DNA from: Candidatus Choladousia intestinigallinarum
GTDB taxonomy: Bacteria > Bacillota > Clostridia > Lachnospirales > Lachnospiraceae
Length of the DNA: 47,681 nucleotides
Direction: 5' to 3'
NCBI GenBank assembly: GCA_018712605.1
Contig: DVGR01000076.1
Coordinates: forward strand, 1-47,681
Below, piece after piece: positions 26,832 through 34,175 of this stretch. The position numbers were made by a program, and so were the translations under genes. How positions within the stretch are numbered: position 1 is the stretch's first letter; each line of letters starts with the position of its first letter. A model generated the notes under the pieces. That model did no database searches, had not been told where the DNA came from, and worked only from the letters and a program-made list of their open reading frames with translations.

Positions 26832-27338
26832 TCAGCGTTTCTCTCCCAAAAATATAGTCAGGCTTCTGCCTTCCTGTTTAATCGGCTTGTCAATGACCGC
26901 AATGTCCTCAAGCTGCTTGGCAAAATCCTCCAGAATATGCCTGCTGGCCTGCATATGCGCCATCTCCCTGCCTCTGAAACGCAGTGTTACCTTTACCTTG
27001 TTTCCCTTTGTGATAAACTTTCTGGCATTGTTTATCTTGGTATTCAGGTCGTTTACATCAATGTTTGGCGACAGCCGGACTTCTTTGATCTCAATGATCT
27101 TCTGCTTTTTCCTGGCTTCTTTTTCTTTCCTTGCCAGCTCATAACGATACTTTCCGTAATCGATGATCTTGCAGACCGGCGGTTTGGCCGTCGGCGCGAT
27201 TTTAACAAGGTCAAGCTCTGCCTCCCTCGCAAGCTTCATCGCATCTCTCGCTGACATGATTCCAAGCTGCTCTCCGTTCTCACCAATTACTCGGACCTCC
27301 CGATCCCGGATTTGTTCGTTAATCATTAATTCGCTAAT
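26832..27338 (-). CDS. infC: translation initiation factor IF-3 with AUU start
   Basis: A 168-residue IF-3 with both domains: N-terminal (LMINEQIRDREVRVIGENGE, KPPVCKIIDYGKYRYE) and C-terminal (IKEVRLSPNIDVNDLNTKIN, VKVTLRFRGREMAHMQ). IF-3 keeps subunits apart and checks start codons. The track starts at an ATG that lies inside the ribosome site (ATGTGGAGGTGC) and cannot be the start. GGAGG is 9 bases before ATT at 27338, giving ISELMINEQ; the next ATG is 21 bases from GGAGG, too far. A rare AUU start is known for infC and lets IF-3 repress its own translation. The leader also has an attenuator-like terminator. Confidence 0.93.
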   Translation of the reverse strand: MSELMINEQIRDREVRVIGENGEQLGIMSARDAMKLAREAELDLVKIAPTAKPPVCKIIDYGKYRYELARKEKEARKKQKIIEIKEVRLSPNIDVNDLNTKINNARKFITKGNKVKVTLRFRGREMAHMQASRHILEDFAKQLEDIAVIDKPIKQEGRSLTIFLGEKR

Positions 27339-27403
27339 TGTACTGCACCTCCACACATTGATACAACAGAAGACCCCTCATATAGTCTTCGCATTGTCCC
27401 GAA

Positions 27404-27570
27404 TAAAAAAGTGGATAACATAGTTATCCACTTAATCTCACATTAAGAAACCTCGTTCCGCCATGCCTTTCTCTGCATGACCGGAACACTTCTGTCTCCA
27501 ATATAAACCGCTGGTCACTGCCTTACGTGCCAGGGTGAGAGTGGATACTCTGCTTTCCTGTTAATCATAC
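27404..27570 (-). promoter_or_regulatory. infC-rpmI-rplT leader with attenuator (L20 leader type)
   Basis: Between the promoter and infC lies an untranslated leader of about 230 bases. Near its end is a perfect hairpin (AGTGGATAAC, GTTATCCACT) followed by TTTTTTAT, which is a premature terminator at 27404-27432. Upstream are several pairing segments (for example TTCCGGTCATGC and GCATGGCGGAAC), which could form an alternative structure. Position and gene order match the Firmicutes L20 leader, where L20 protein promotes termination. The mechanism is inferred from that family. Confidence 0.75.
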
Positions 27571-27577
27571 CTTTGTA

Positions 27578-27606
27578 AGATTAGCACATAAGGCTGTTCT
27601 TGTCAA
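27578..27606 (-). promoter_or_regulatory. sigma-A promoter of the infC operon
   Basis: TTGACA, 17 bases, TAATCT on the minus strand, about 240 bases upstream of infC and just after the DUF1540 gene. Confidence 0.75.
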
Positions 27607-27625
27607 CGACTTTTTCGCAGGTCCT

Positions 27626-27937
27626 TTAATCCTGGAAGGTGACGCACTCTGTCTCTTCACAGCGGCAGGCCGCAGCCCCGGAAATGTCCACATGGCTGGC
27701 ATGGCACTGACACTCCTTGTTATACTTACAATTTCTGGCCTCGCAGTCAATCTTAATCTCCATAGAAGGCGACCCCATGGAACTCTTCATGCTCTCGATC
27801 TTTCTCTCCTGAAAGCTTTCACAGCAGGTATCCTGACAGACCGACGCATTGGCGCCTCCCACCCGGATATCTCCTCTGCTGCAGTACATGGCGTTGTTGT
27901 AGACACAATTCTGTGCAGAACATACTAAAGCCGGCAT
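27626..27937 (-). CDS. DUF1540 protein with two Cys-rich domains
   Basis: A 103-residue small cysteine-rich protein made of two DUF1540 units. The first runs CSAQNCVYNNAMYCSRGDI to CQDTCCESF, the second CEARNCKYNKECQCHASHVD to CEETECVTF. The repeated C-x4-C-x-Y-N spacing and the closing C-x3-C suggest metal binding, probably zinc or iron, but the function is unknown. I start at 27937 behind AAGGAGG; the track start adds 24 codons with no ribosome site. It is transcribed in the same direction as its neighbours thrS and infC but looks like a single-gene unit. Confidence 0.85.
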   Translation of the reverse strand: MPALVCSAQNCVYNNAMYCSRGDIRVGGANASVCQDTCCESFQERKIESMKSSMGSPSMEIKIDCEARNCKYNKECQCHASHVDISGAAACRCEETECVTFQD

Positions 27938-28057
27938 CCTACTACCTCCTTTTTTTATGCTGAAACCGGCGGCCTCCCTTGTACAGGAAAGCCGCATCTT
28001 CTGTTCCATAAGGTAGTATCTGCAGTTTTTGAAATCTTATTCAGGCATTGCCGGATT

Positions 28058-29995
28058 TCAGCCCTTCTGTTCTTCCTCCGTCACCACGGCACGGATGGTC
28101 CTGGAAGAAATTTCTTCTTTTATATCTGAAATAAAGTCCGCCAGCTTCTTCTGGCCCTCATCACCGGCAAAACGGCTGCGCACGGATACAAGCTCTTCCT
28201 CTTCTTCCTTGGCCCCCACTACCAGCATGTACGGAATCTTCTCCAGGCGGGCTTCACGGATTTTATATCCGATCTTCTCCGCTCTGGCATCTACTTCACA
28301 GCGGATTCCTGCTTCCAGCAGAGCTGCTTCCACTTTCCTTGCGTATTCCATATGCTTATCGGAAATGGGCAGGATCTTTGCCTGAACGGGAGCCAGCCAG
28401 GTGGGGAAGGCCCCTGCAAAGTGTTCGATGAGAATACCGATAAAGCGCTCAATGGAGCCAAAGGCCACTCTGTGAATCATAATGGGACGGTGTTTTTCTC
28501 CATCTGCCCCGATGTATTCACAGTTAAACCGCAGCGGAAGCTGGAAATCAAGCTGAATGGTACCGCACTGCCAGGTCCTTCCGATGGAATCCTCCAGGTG
28601 GAAATCAATCTTGGGACCATAGAAGGCTCCGTCTCCCTCATTCACCACATAGGGAAGTCCCAGGTCGTCCAGGGCGCCTCTGAGAGCCTCTGTAGCCATC
28701 TCCCAATCCTCATCGCTTCCCATAGAATCTTCCGGCCTGGTAGAAAGCTCCACGTGATATTTAAACCCGAAAAGCTGATAAACCTCATCAATCAGCTTGG
28801 CAACGCCCTTGATCTCTTCTCGGATCTGTTCCGGCATCATAAAGATATGAGCATCGTCCTGGGTAAAGCAGCGCACCCGCATCAGACCGTGGAGCTGACC
28901 TGATTTCTCATGGCGGTGTACCAGTCCCAGCTCTCCCATGCGCAGAGGCAGATCCCTGTAAGAACGGGGTTCAGACTGGTAAACCAGGATGCCGCCCGGA
29001 CAGTTCATGGGCTTGATGGCAAAATCAGTATCGTCAATAACCGTTGTGTACATGTTTTCTTTGTAGTGATCCCAGTGGCCGGAGGTCTCCCAGAGATGGC
29101 GGCTTAACATAATAGGCGTGGAGATCTCCACATACCCTGCCTTTCGGTGAATCTCTCTCCAGTAATCCAGGAGTGTGTTCTTGAGAACCATTCCTTTGGG
29201 AAGGAAGAAGGGGAATCCCGGTCCTTCCTCACGCATCATAAACAGGCCAAGCTGTTTTCCCAGCTTCCTGTGGTCTCTCTTTTTGGCTTCCTCCAGCCTT
29301 GTCAGGTACGCTTCCAGATCCGCCTTCTTGGCAAAAGAAGTTCCGTAAATTCTGGTGAGCATTTTGTTCTTCTCACTGCCTCTCCAGTAAGCCCCAGCCA
29401 AGCTGGTCAGCTTAAAGGCTTTGACCGGCTTGGTTGACATCAAATGAGGGCCGGCGCACAGATCCACAAACTCTCCCTGCTGGTAAAAGCTGATCTCCTC
29501 TCCCTCAGGAAGGTCCTCGATAAGCTCCACCTTATATGGTTCATTTTTTTCTTTAAAATAAGCGATGGCTTCATCCCTGGGCTTGGTAAAGCGGGTGATG
29601 GGAAGGGCTTCCTTGACAATTTTTTTCATTTCCTTCTCGATCTTCTCCAGATCCTCTGCAGTCAGAGGCGTGTCGCTGTCCACGTCATAGTAGAATCCAT
29701 CCGCAATGGAAGGTCCGATAGCCAGCTTTACCTGGGGATACAGTCTCTTAATAGCCTGGGCCATAATATGGGAAGTGGTGTGCCTGAAAGCTCCGGCTCC
29801 CTCCGGATCCTCAAAAGTGAGGATGCTGAGGGTACAGTCCTGATCCAGAACCGTCCTAAGATCCACCGTCTCTCCATTCACTTCCCCGGCAGTGGCCACC
29901 CTTGCCAGGCCCTCGCTGATATCTGCCGCAATGTCTATGACAGCCATAGGCTGACTGTACTCTTTCTTTGATCCATCCTTCAATGTAATAATCAT
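28058..29995 (-). CDS. thrS: threonyl-tRNA synthetase
   Basis: A 645-residue class II synthetase that charges tRNA-Thr. Domain order: N-terminal TGS (IITLKDGSKKEYSQPM), editing domain (HTTSHIMAQAIKRLYP and later FVDLCAGPHL), catalytic core with motif 2 (MRVRCFTQDDAHIF) and zinc ligands Cys in MNCPGG, His in HRHEKSG and His in MIHRVAFGS, motif 3 (GSIERFIGILIEH), then an anticodon-binding domain (KHMEYARKVEAALLEAGIRC). I start at 29995, with GAGGAGGAAGAATAAA just before it inside the end of the upstream small ORF. The track start 46 codons earlier overlaps that ORF. A T-box leader upstream implies control by uncharged tRNA-Thr. Confidence 0.97.
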   Translation of the reverse strand: MIITLKDGSKKEYSQPMAVIDIAADISEGLARVATAGEVNGETVDLRTVLDQDCTLSILTFEDPEGAGAFRHTTSHIMAQAIKRLYPQVKLAIGPSIADGFYYDVDSDTPLTAEDLEKIEKEMKKIVKEALPITRFTKPRDEAIAYFKEKNEPYKVELIEDLPEGEEISFYQQGEFVDLCAGPHLMSTKPVKAFKLTSLAGAYWRGSEKNKMLTRIYGTSFAKKADLEAYLTRLEEAKKRDHRKLGKQLGLFMMREEGPGFPFFLPKGMVLKNTLLDYWREIHRKAGYVEISTPIMLSRHLWETSGHWDHYKENMYTTVIDDTDFAIKPMNCPGGILVYQSEPRSYRDLPLRMGELGLVHRHEKSGQLHGLMRVRCFTQDDAHIFMMPEQIREEIKGVAKLIDEVYQLFGFKYHVELSTRPEDSMGSDEDWEMATEALRGALDDLGLPYVVNEGDGAFYGPKIDFHLEDSIGRTWQCGTIQLDFQLPLRFNCEYIGADGEKHRPIMIHRVAFGSIERFIGILIEHFAGAFPTWLAPVQAKILPISDKHMEYARKVEAALLEAGIRCEVDARAEKIGYKIREARLEKIPYMLVVGAKEEEEELVSVRSRFAGDEGQKKLADFISDIKEEISSRTIRAVVTEEEQKG

Positions 29996-29996
29996 T

Positions 29997-30197
29997 TTAT
30001 TCTTCCTCCTCTTCCTTTTCGTCTTTGTATTCTTTCCCAATCTCCCAGGAATTGTTGCTGAACAGCCGAAGCCCGCTCTTAAGGGGCGATGTGATCCAGC
30101 CCACAAGAATCCCAAGGAGCAGTACGTCCGCAATCAAAAGCCCTTTCTCCCAAGGCGTCCAGTTCGCTAAAAACATTTCCTTCATCCATTTTTTCAT
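29997..30197 (-). CDS. small single-helix membrane protein upstream of thrS
   Basis: A 66-residue ORF with a good ribosome site (AAAGGAG, then ATG). It has a basic start (MKKWMKEMF), one membrane helix (LLIADVLLLGILVGWI) and a strongly acidic end (KDEKEEEEE). The acidic run is encoded by the GA-rich stretch that also serves as the thrS ribosome site, so the two genes are probably translationally coupled (stop at 29997, thrS start at 29995). I do not recognise a family. It is likely real because of its ribosome site, hydrophobic profile and placement, but could also act mainly as a leader ORF. Confidence 0.68.
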   Translation of the reverse strand: MKKWMKEMFLANWTPWEKGLLIADVLLLGILVGWITSPLKSGLRLFSNNSWEIGKEYKDEKEEEEE

Positions 30198-30247
30198 ACG
30201 CTTCTCCTTTCTGTGAAACAGTCCGCAATCCCTTTTGACACCCTAAT

Positions 30248-30384
30248 CCTATAGAGTAAACGGATATGACCGCTGACGCGGTCATCACCACGCATAAAAG
30301 CCACGGATTGCTCTGCGCCTTTGGCGCTCCCGCAATCCTACCCGTATTCGTAATCCGCACTACCGTGCTCCTTACTCATACGGG
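30248..30384 (-). repeat. structured repeat, copy 1 (thrS leader)
   Basis: About 136 bp shared with 47546-47681 at roughly 86 percent identity with no gaps. On the minus strand it folds into three hairpins: CCCGTAT/ATACGGG enclosing GTAA/TTAC and GCAC/GTGC (30341-30384); GGATTGC/GCAATCC enclosing GCGCC/GGCGC (30305-30338); and an 8 bp stem ATGACCGC/GCGGTCAT with a GTCA loop (30266-30285). Internal loops are GA-rich (GA/GA, GGA/GGA). Six stem pairs differ from copy 2 and all are compensated. Copy 1 ends 50 bases upstream of the small ORF before thrS and follows the T-box terminator. Confidence 0.88.
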
Positions 30385-30460
30385 TTAGCGTCTCAAATGT
30401 CCATGCAGCCTTGCGTGCCAGCACGCAGTCTGCCTGCCCATTGAGACTGGCTTTTATAGT

Positions 30461-30495
30461 AAAAAAATCCCTTGCAGCCCTGTAAGCTGCAAGGG
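30461..30495 (-). terminator. T-box terminator hairpin
   Basis: CCCTTGCAGC pairs with GCTGCAAGGG around a short loop, followed on the minus strand by ATTTTTTT. The 5' arm of this hairpin lies 16 bases after the T-box sequence, as expected for the competing terminator of a T-box switch. Confidence 0.92.
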
Positions 30496-30740
30496 ACGTG
30501 TAATCTCTACTCGCGGTTCCACCCTTGTTGCCTTCCAAAATCTCCTTCATCTCTAAAAAAGGAGCCATGGGAAAGCCTCTCGCAAGATGGTAACGGAATC
30601 ACCGGGCCGGATTAAGGCCACTCAGAGCTGGTCTTCAAATGGTTCCACATAAGGGCTTTCCAGCACTCGCCCTCTCTCTGGATGCTTCTGCCATCCTACT
30701 GGTCTCGTCATCGTTTTAGCCTGTTCTTCTGATGTACCTT
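30461..30740 (-). promoter_or_regulatory. T-box riboswitch for thrS
   Basis: The minus strand carries the conserved T-box sequence AGGGTGGAACCGCG (30512-30525), followed by a terminator. Upstream is a Stem I-like region (ACGATGACGAGACCAGTAGG, then AGAGAGAGGGCGAGTGCTGG). ACC in TTTGAAGACCAGCTCTGAG (30630-30632) sits where the specifier is expected and is a threonine codon. Uncharged tRNA-Thr should stabilise the antiterminator and allow expression of the small ORF and thrS. The specifier choice is inferred by position. Confidence 0.92.
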
Positions 30741-30770
30741 ACCATACACCATTCTCTAATGGTTTGTCAA
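30741..30770 (-). promoter_or_regulatory. thrS operon promoter
   Basis: TTGACA, 18 bases, TATGGT on the minus strand immediately upstream of the T-box leader. Confidence 0.65.
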
Positions 30771-30817
30771 GGATAGCCGTATACTTTTTTCTAATCCTCC
30801 GAAACGAAAATCATTCA

Positions 30818-31699
30818 TCAGCTCTTAATCGCGCTGTCCACCTGCCCCTGAATGAAGTATTTCTGCAGGAACAAATACAGAACGATCAGAGGCAGCATAC
30901 CGATAACCGCAGTAGCCGCCGCAGACCCATAGTCATTGGACACCGCCGAGAAGAAGGTTTTGATTACCAGGGTAATGGTACGCATCTCCGTCTTCTGCAG
31001 GAAATAATAGGAATAGGTGTACTCATTCCAGACTCCCACTCCCTGAAGGATGATTACCGTCACAGTTACGCTCTTGAGCTGAGGCAGTATGATCCTGAAG
31101 AAAATCTGGAAATTGGAGGCCCCGTCAATAGCCGCCGCCTCATCCAGGGCCACGGGAATCGATGAGATGAAATTCGTGTACAGAAAAATTACCATGGGGA
31201 GCCCGAAGGCTGACAGCAAAAGCACCATGCCCCAGTAGGTGGAGGTGGCGTGAATCTTGGACATAGTGGAATAAACGCCTACCAGGATCGTCAGGGGCGT
31301 GATCATCATAACCGACATAATCAGGCTGCGGACAATCTCATTTACCTTGGATTGGTTGCGGGCCAGAGCGTAGGCCGCCATACAGCCCACCACGATCTCC
31401 AGAAGCAGTACAAAAAACGTGATGATCACGCTGTTTCGGATACCCACAAAGATATCTCCCGCCTCGATGACCTTCTGAAAATTCCCCCAATACACGGGAT
31501 CCGGAAACTGCATCCTGGAGCTGGTATCCCCGAACTCCTTCAGAGACACGTTGATGATCACATAGAATGGGAAGAGATAGAGAAATACCAGCCCAAGTCC
31601 CAGCAGATACTTCCACCAGTCTTTTAAACGGAGAGGCATCTTTTCTTTCTCTTCCTGATAAAGTACCGTGCCTCTCTCCTGCATCTTTGGTTTCTTCAT
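30818..31699 (-). CDS. carbohydrate ABC transporter permease (MalG type)
   Basis: A 293-residue inner-membrane permease with about six helices. The EAA loop that contacts the ATPase reads VALDEAAAIDGASNFQIFFRIILPQ (E-A-A-x3-G pattern). The N-terminal helix region LGLGLVFLYLFPFYVIINVSLKE and the late segment GVWNEYTYSYYFL are typical of the second permease of CUT1 sugar importers. Its ATG overlaps the upstream permease stop by one base (TGATG), showing tight coupling. No ATPase is encoded here; CUT1 systems often share an MsmK-like ATPase from elsewhere. Confidence 0.93.
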   Translation of the reverse strand: MKKPKMQERGTVLYQEEKEKMPLRLKDWWKYLLGLGLVFLYLFPFYVIINVSLKEFGDTSSRMQFPDPVYWGNFQKVIEAGDIFVGIRNSVIITFFVLLLEIVVGCMAAYALARNQSKVNEIVRSLIMSVMMITPLTILVGVYSTMSKIHATSTYWGMVLLLSAFGLPMVIFLYTNFISSIPVALDEAAAIDGASNFQIFFRIILPQLKSVTVTVIILQGVGVWNEYTYSYYFLQKTEMRTITLVIKTFFSAVSNDYGSAAATAVIGMLPLIVLYLFLQKYFIQGQVDSAIKS

Positions 31700-32571
31700 C
31701 AGTATTTCACCTCCGTTTTCCTGAAATATGCGTTTACAATCATGGAGATCACCATAATCATCACAAAGGAAAATACGCCGATGGCCGCCGCATAGCCGGC
31801 CCGCTCTGCGTCAAAGTAACGGTTTGCGATATAAGTGGCCAGAGAATGGGTTCTCTTGGCAGGCCCGCCGTCCGTCATGGCGATGATTACATCGTAGAGC
31901 TTAAGCCCGCCGATCAGGTTGTAGATCACCGATGAGGCAAGGGCTGGATGCAGCAGAGGAAGGGTGATATAGCGGAACCTCTGCCAGGGGCCGGCTCCGT
32001 CTACGGTGGCGGCCTCAAGGTAAGACTGGGACACGCCCTGGATCCCCGCCAGGTAGATTACCATGCTGACTCCCACAAACTGCCATGTGTTGACGAATAC
32101 GATCACTCCGATAGCAGCCGAGCTGTTTCCCAGCCAGTCGTAGGAGGTTCCGGCAAAGGCGTTGAGAATATCATTCATAACACCGCCCTTTGTCTGGAAG
32201 AAGAAATACATAATATAACCCATAACAAGGCCGGAGACCATGGCGGGCATGTAGATTACGGTCCGCACGATTCCCCTTCCTTTAAATTTCATATTCAAAA
32301 ACAGCGCAAGGGCAAGACCAATCACCTGCTGCAAAAGAGTGCAGACAAAGCCGTAGATCAATGTATTGCGCAGAGAGGAACGGAACACCTTATCCTCAAA
32401 CATGGAAATATAATTCGCAATGCCGATGAATTCCTTGTCCACCGAATATCCGTTCCACTTAAAGAATGACAGATAAACGGCATTAAAGAGAGGATAGGCA
32501 ATAAAGACAAGCATCAGCACCACTGCCGGAACATAAAACCAGTTCAGTCTTCTTAATCTCTTTTTTGTCAT
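31699..32571 (-). CDS. carbohydrate ABC transporter permease (MalF type)
   Basis: A 290-residue permease with six helices, first of the pair. It begins with a short basic segment, then WFYVPAVVLMLVFIAYPLFN and AVYLSFFKWNGY, as in CUT1 permeases. Its EAA loop reads VSQSYLEAATVDGAGPWQRF. It is separated from the solute-binding-protein gene by 72 bp that hold a stable hairpin, and is joined to the second permease by a one-base overlap. Confidence 0.93.
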   Translation of the reverse strand: MTKKRLRRLNWFYVPAVVLMLVFIAYPLFNAVYLSFFKWNGYSVDKEFIGIANYISMFEDKVFRSSLRNTLIYGFVCTLLQQVIGLALALFLNMKFKGRGIVRTVIYMPAMVSGLVMGYIMYFFFQTKGGVMNDILNAFAGTSYDWLGNSSAAIGVIVFVNTWQFVGVSMVIYLAGIQGVSQSYLEAATVDGAGPWQRFRYITLPLLHPALASSVIYNLIGGLKLYDVIIAMTDGGPAKRTHSLATYIANRYFDAERAGYAAAIGVFSFVMIMVISMIVNAYFRKTEVKY

Positions 32572-32590
32572 AAAGCTTCTCCTTAAAGAA

Positions 32591-32629
32591 AGCCCCCGGA
32601 GCAGGCTCTAAGCGCCGGCTCCGAGGGCT
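32591..32629 (-). terminator. intercistronic hairpin between binding protein and permeases
   Basis: AGCCCTCGGAGC pairs with GCTCCGGGGGCT (one mismatch), followed on the minus strand by TTCTTT. It lies 15 bp past the binding-protein stop. Such partial terminators or 3'-end stabilisers usually raise binding-protein mRNA over permease mRNA. Confidence 0.65.
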
Positions 32630-32643
32630 GACACAAATCTTCG

Positions 32644-33942
32644 TTAATTGCCTGACAAATCCATATAGTTGTCAGCTACCATCAAAACAGCCTCTTCCAG
32701 ATCTGCCTCAGGATCGCCGTCTGCCAGCAGGACACCTACAGAGTCTCCCATTACAGACCACATACCGCTGGGAAGATATTCACGGTCAAAGAAGTTATCG
32801 TAAGTAAGATCTCCGTCAAACTGCTCCTGAGCTGCCTTAAACGCATTGGTGGTATAAGCAGACTTAGCCTCAGGATCCAGCTCAATATTGGTCAGAGCGG
32901 GGATTCCGCCGTCGATCTCCACGATCTTAACTGCAATTTCCGGACGGGACAGATACTCAAGGAACTGCTTGCACTCGTCAGGATATTCCGTATCCTTCCA
33001 CATACCGAAGCAGCTGAAGTTTCCTTCACCGGTACCGAAGTAGGACGCACCGTCCTCACTCACTGAAGGAGCCGGCAGAATACCGATGTTCACGTCCTCG
33101 TTGTAAGCCAGAATAGAAGGAATCGTCTCTGTGGAATACAGTGTAAAGGCGCCTTCATTGTTGGCGAATGCCTGACGGATATCGTCAATCTGGCAGCTTA
33201 CATAGTCCTCATTCAGATATCCTTTTGAATACCAGTCAGCCAGCATCTGATGACCCTGTGTTCCGTCTGCTTCAAAATCAAAGGAACCGTCCTGGAGTGC
33301 CTCAGCTTTGTTGTCTTCCACATCGCTGTTGGTGTAAAGAGTGGGCCAGATTACCTCCAGGGAATATGCGTCGAAAGCATCTCCCAGAGCAATCTCAATC
33401 GGTGCCGCATCTGTGTTGTCTTTTACAGCCTGGCAGGCTGCGTCAAAATCATCCCAGGTACGGATCTGAGTGGGATCCACTCCTGCCTCTTCCAGCACGT
33501 CCGCATTGTAGAGAACGGCGCATACAGCCTGGGTAATGGGAAGAATAAAGAGTTCCCCATCGTCATTCGTGATAACATCCTTCAGTCCTGCGTCAATATT
33601 CGCTACCCATTCCTGGTCGCTGAGATCCATCATATACTCACTGTAGCGGATCAGACTCCATCCATGGGTGGTCCAGATATCCGGGAGATCCCCGGAGGAC
33701 ATCCTGGTCTTCATAGCGGACTCATAATCGTCTCCGCCATTGTAAATGGTAACTTTAATACCGGTCTCTTCTGTAAAGTCCTTTGTAATCTGCTCAAAAA
33801 CTGCAAAGTCATCCGTTGTAAGGTTGTATGCAACCTCGATCTCGGCATTCGATTCCGCCTGTACGGCAGTCCCTCCAAGCATAGCCGCACACATAGCCGC
33901 ACACATCATACCGCTTAACAGCTTTTTGTTTCTCTTACGCAT
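32644..33942 (-). CDS. extracellular sugar-binding protein of ABC importer
   Basis: A 432-residue solute-binding protein of the CUT1 sugar type. The signal peptide runs MRKRNKKLLSGMMCAAMCAAM to TAVQA; no clear lipobox with the expected Cys is visible at the likely cut site, which is unusual for a Gram-positive binding protein. The mature part starts IEVAYNLTTDDFAVFEQITK, and has the usual TGIKVTIYNGGDDYESAMKT, SSGDLPDIW and late FLEYLSRPE segments. I start at 33942 behind AAGGAGG; the track adds 15 codons. Operon: binding protein, MalF-type and MalG-type permeases. A divergent AraC regulator lies upstream. Confidence 0.92.
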   Translation of the reverse strand: MRKRNKKLLSGMMCAAMCAAMLGGTAVQAESNAEIEVAYNLTTDDFAVFEQITKDFTEETGIKVTIYNGGDDYESAMKTRMSSGDLPDIWTTHGWSLIRYSEYMMDLSDQEWVANIDAGLKDVITNDDGELFILPITQAVCAVLYNADVLEEAGVDPTQIRTWDDFDAACQAVKDNTDAAPIEIALGDAFDAYSLEVIWPTLYTNSDVEDNKAEALQDGSFDFEADGTQGHQMLADWYSKGYLNEDYVSCQIDDIRQAFANNEGAFTLYSTETIPSILAYNEDVNIGILPAPSVSEDGASYFGTGEGNFSCFGMWKDTEYPDECKQFLEYLSRPEIAVKIVEIDGGIPALTNIELDPEAKSAYTTNAFKAAQEQFDGDLTYDNFFDREYLPSGMWSVMGDSVGVLLADGDPEADLEEAVLMVADNYMDLSGN

Positions 33943-34069
33943 AATATCCTCCTTTTCTGCTGATTCCTGTTTTTGTGCAAGTCCCATGAAAAGTTAATTC
34001 ATTTTTTCGCGCGCTTTCAGAATTGCCTGTGCATTTAACACAATTTTTCACGTTTTTTTGCTCCTGTAT

Positions 34070-34099
34070 TTGACATTATACCAGCTTTCAAGCTATAAT
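34070..34099 (+). promoter_or_regulatory. consensus sigma-A promoter of the AraC gene
   Basis: TTGACA, 18 bases, TATAAT on the plus strand, 76 bases upstream of the AraC start in the 233 bp divergent region shared with the sugar ABC operon. Confidence 0.8.
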
Positions 34100-34175
34100 G
34101 ATTCATATTTACTTCACAATCATTCACAATTATTGCGCCATCCCTGTTTGCAGGAATCGCCTGGAGGTATCCGCC

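Noticed and set aside
27339-27356. infC start at the track ATG (MWRCS)
   Set aside because: The AGGAGG ribosome site lies within these codons, so initiation there has no upstream site; ATT at 27338 is correctly spaced.
30248-30384. Element as a CRISPR repeat or IS end
   Set aside because: Only two distant copies, no spacers, no transposase, and the variation pattern follows base pairing.
30338-30568. 76-codon ORF across the T-box antiterminator and repeat
   Set aside because: Overlaps structured RNA features and has no homology-like pattern.
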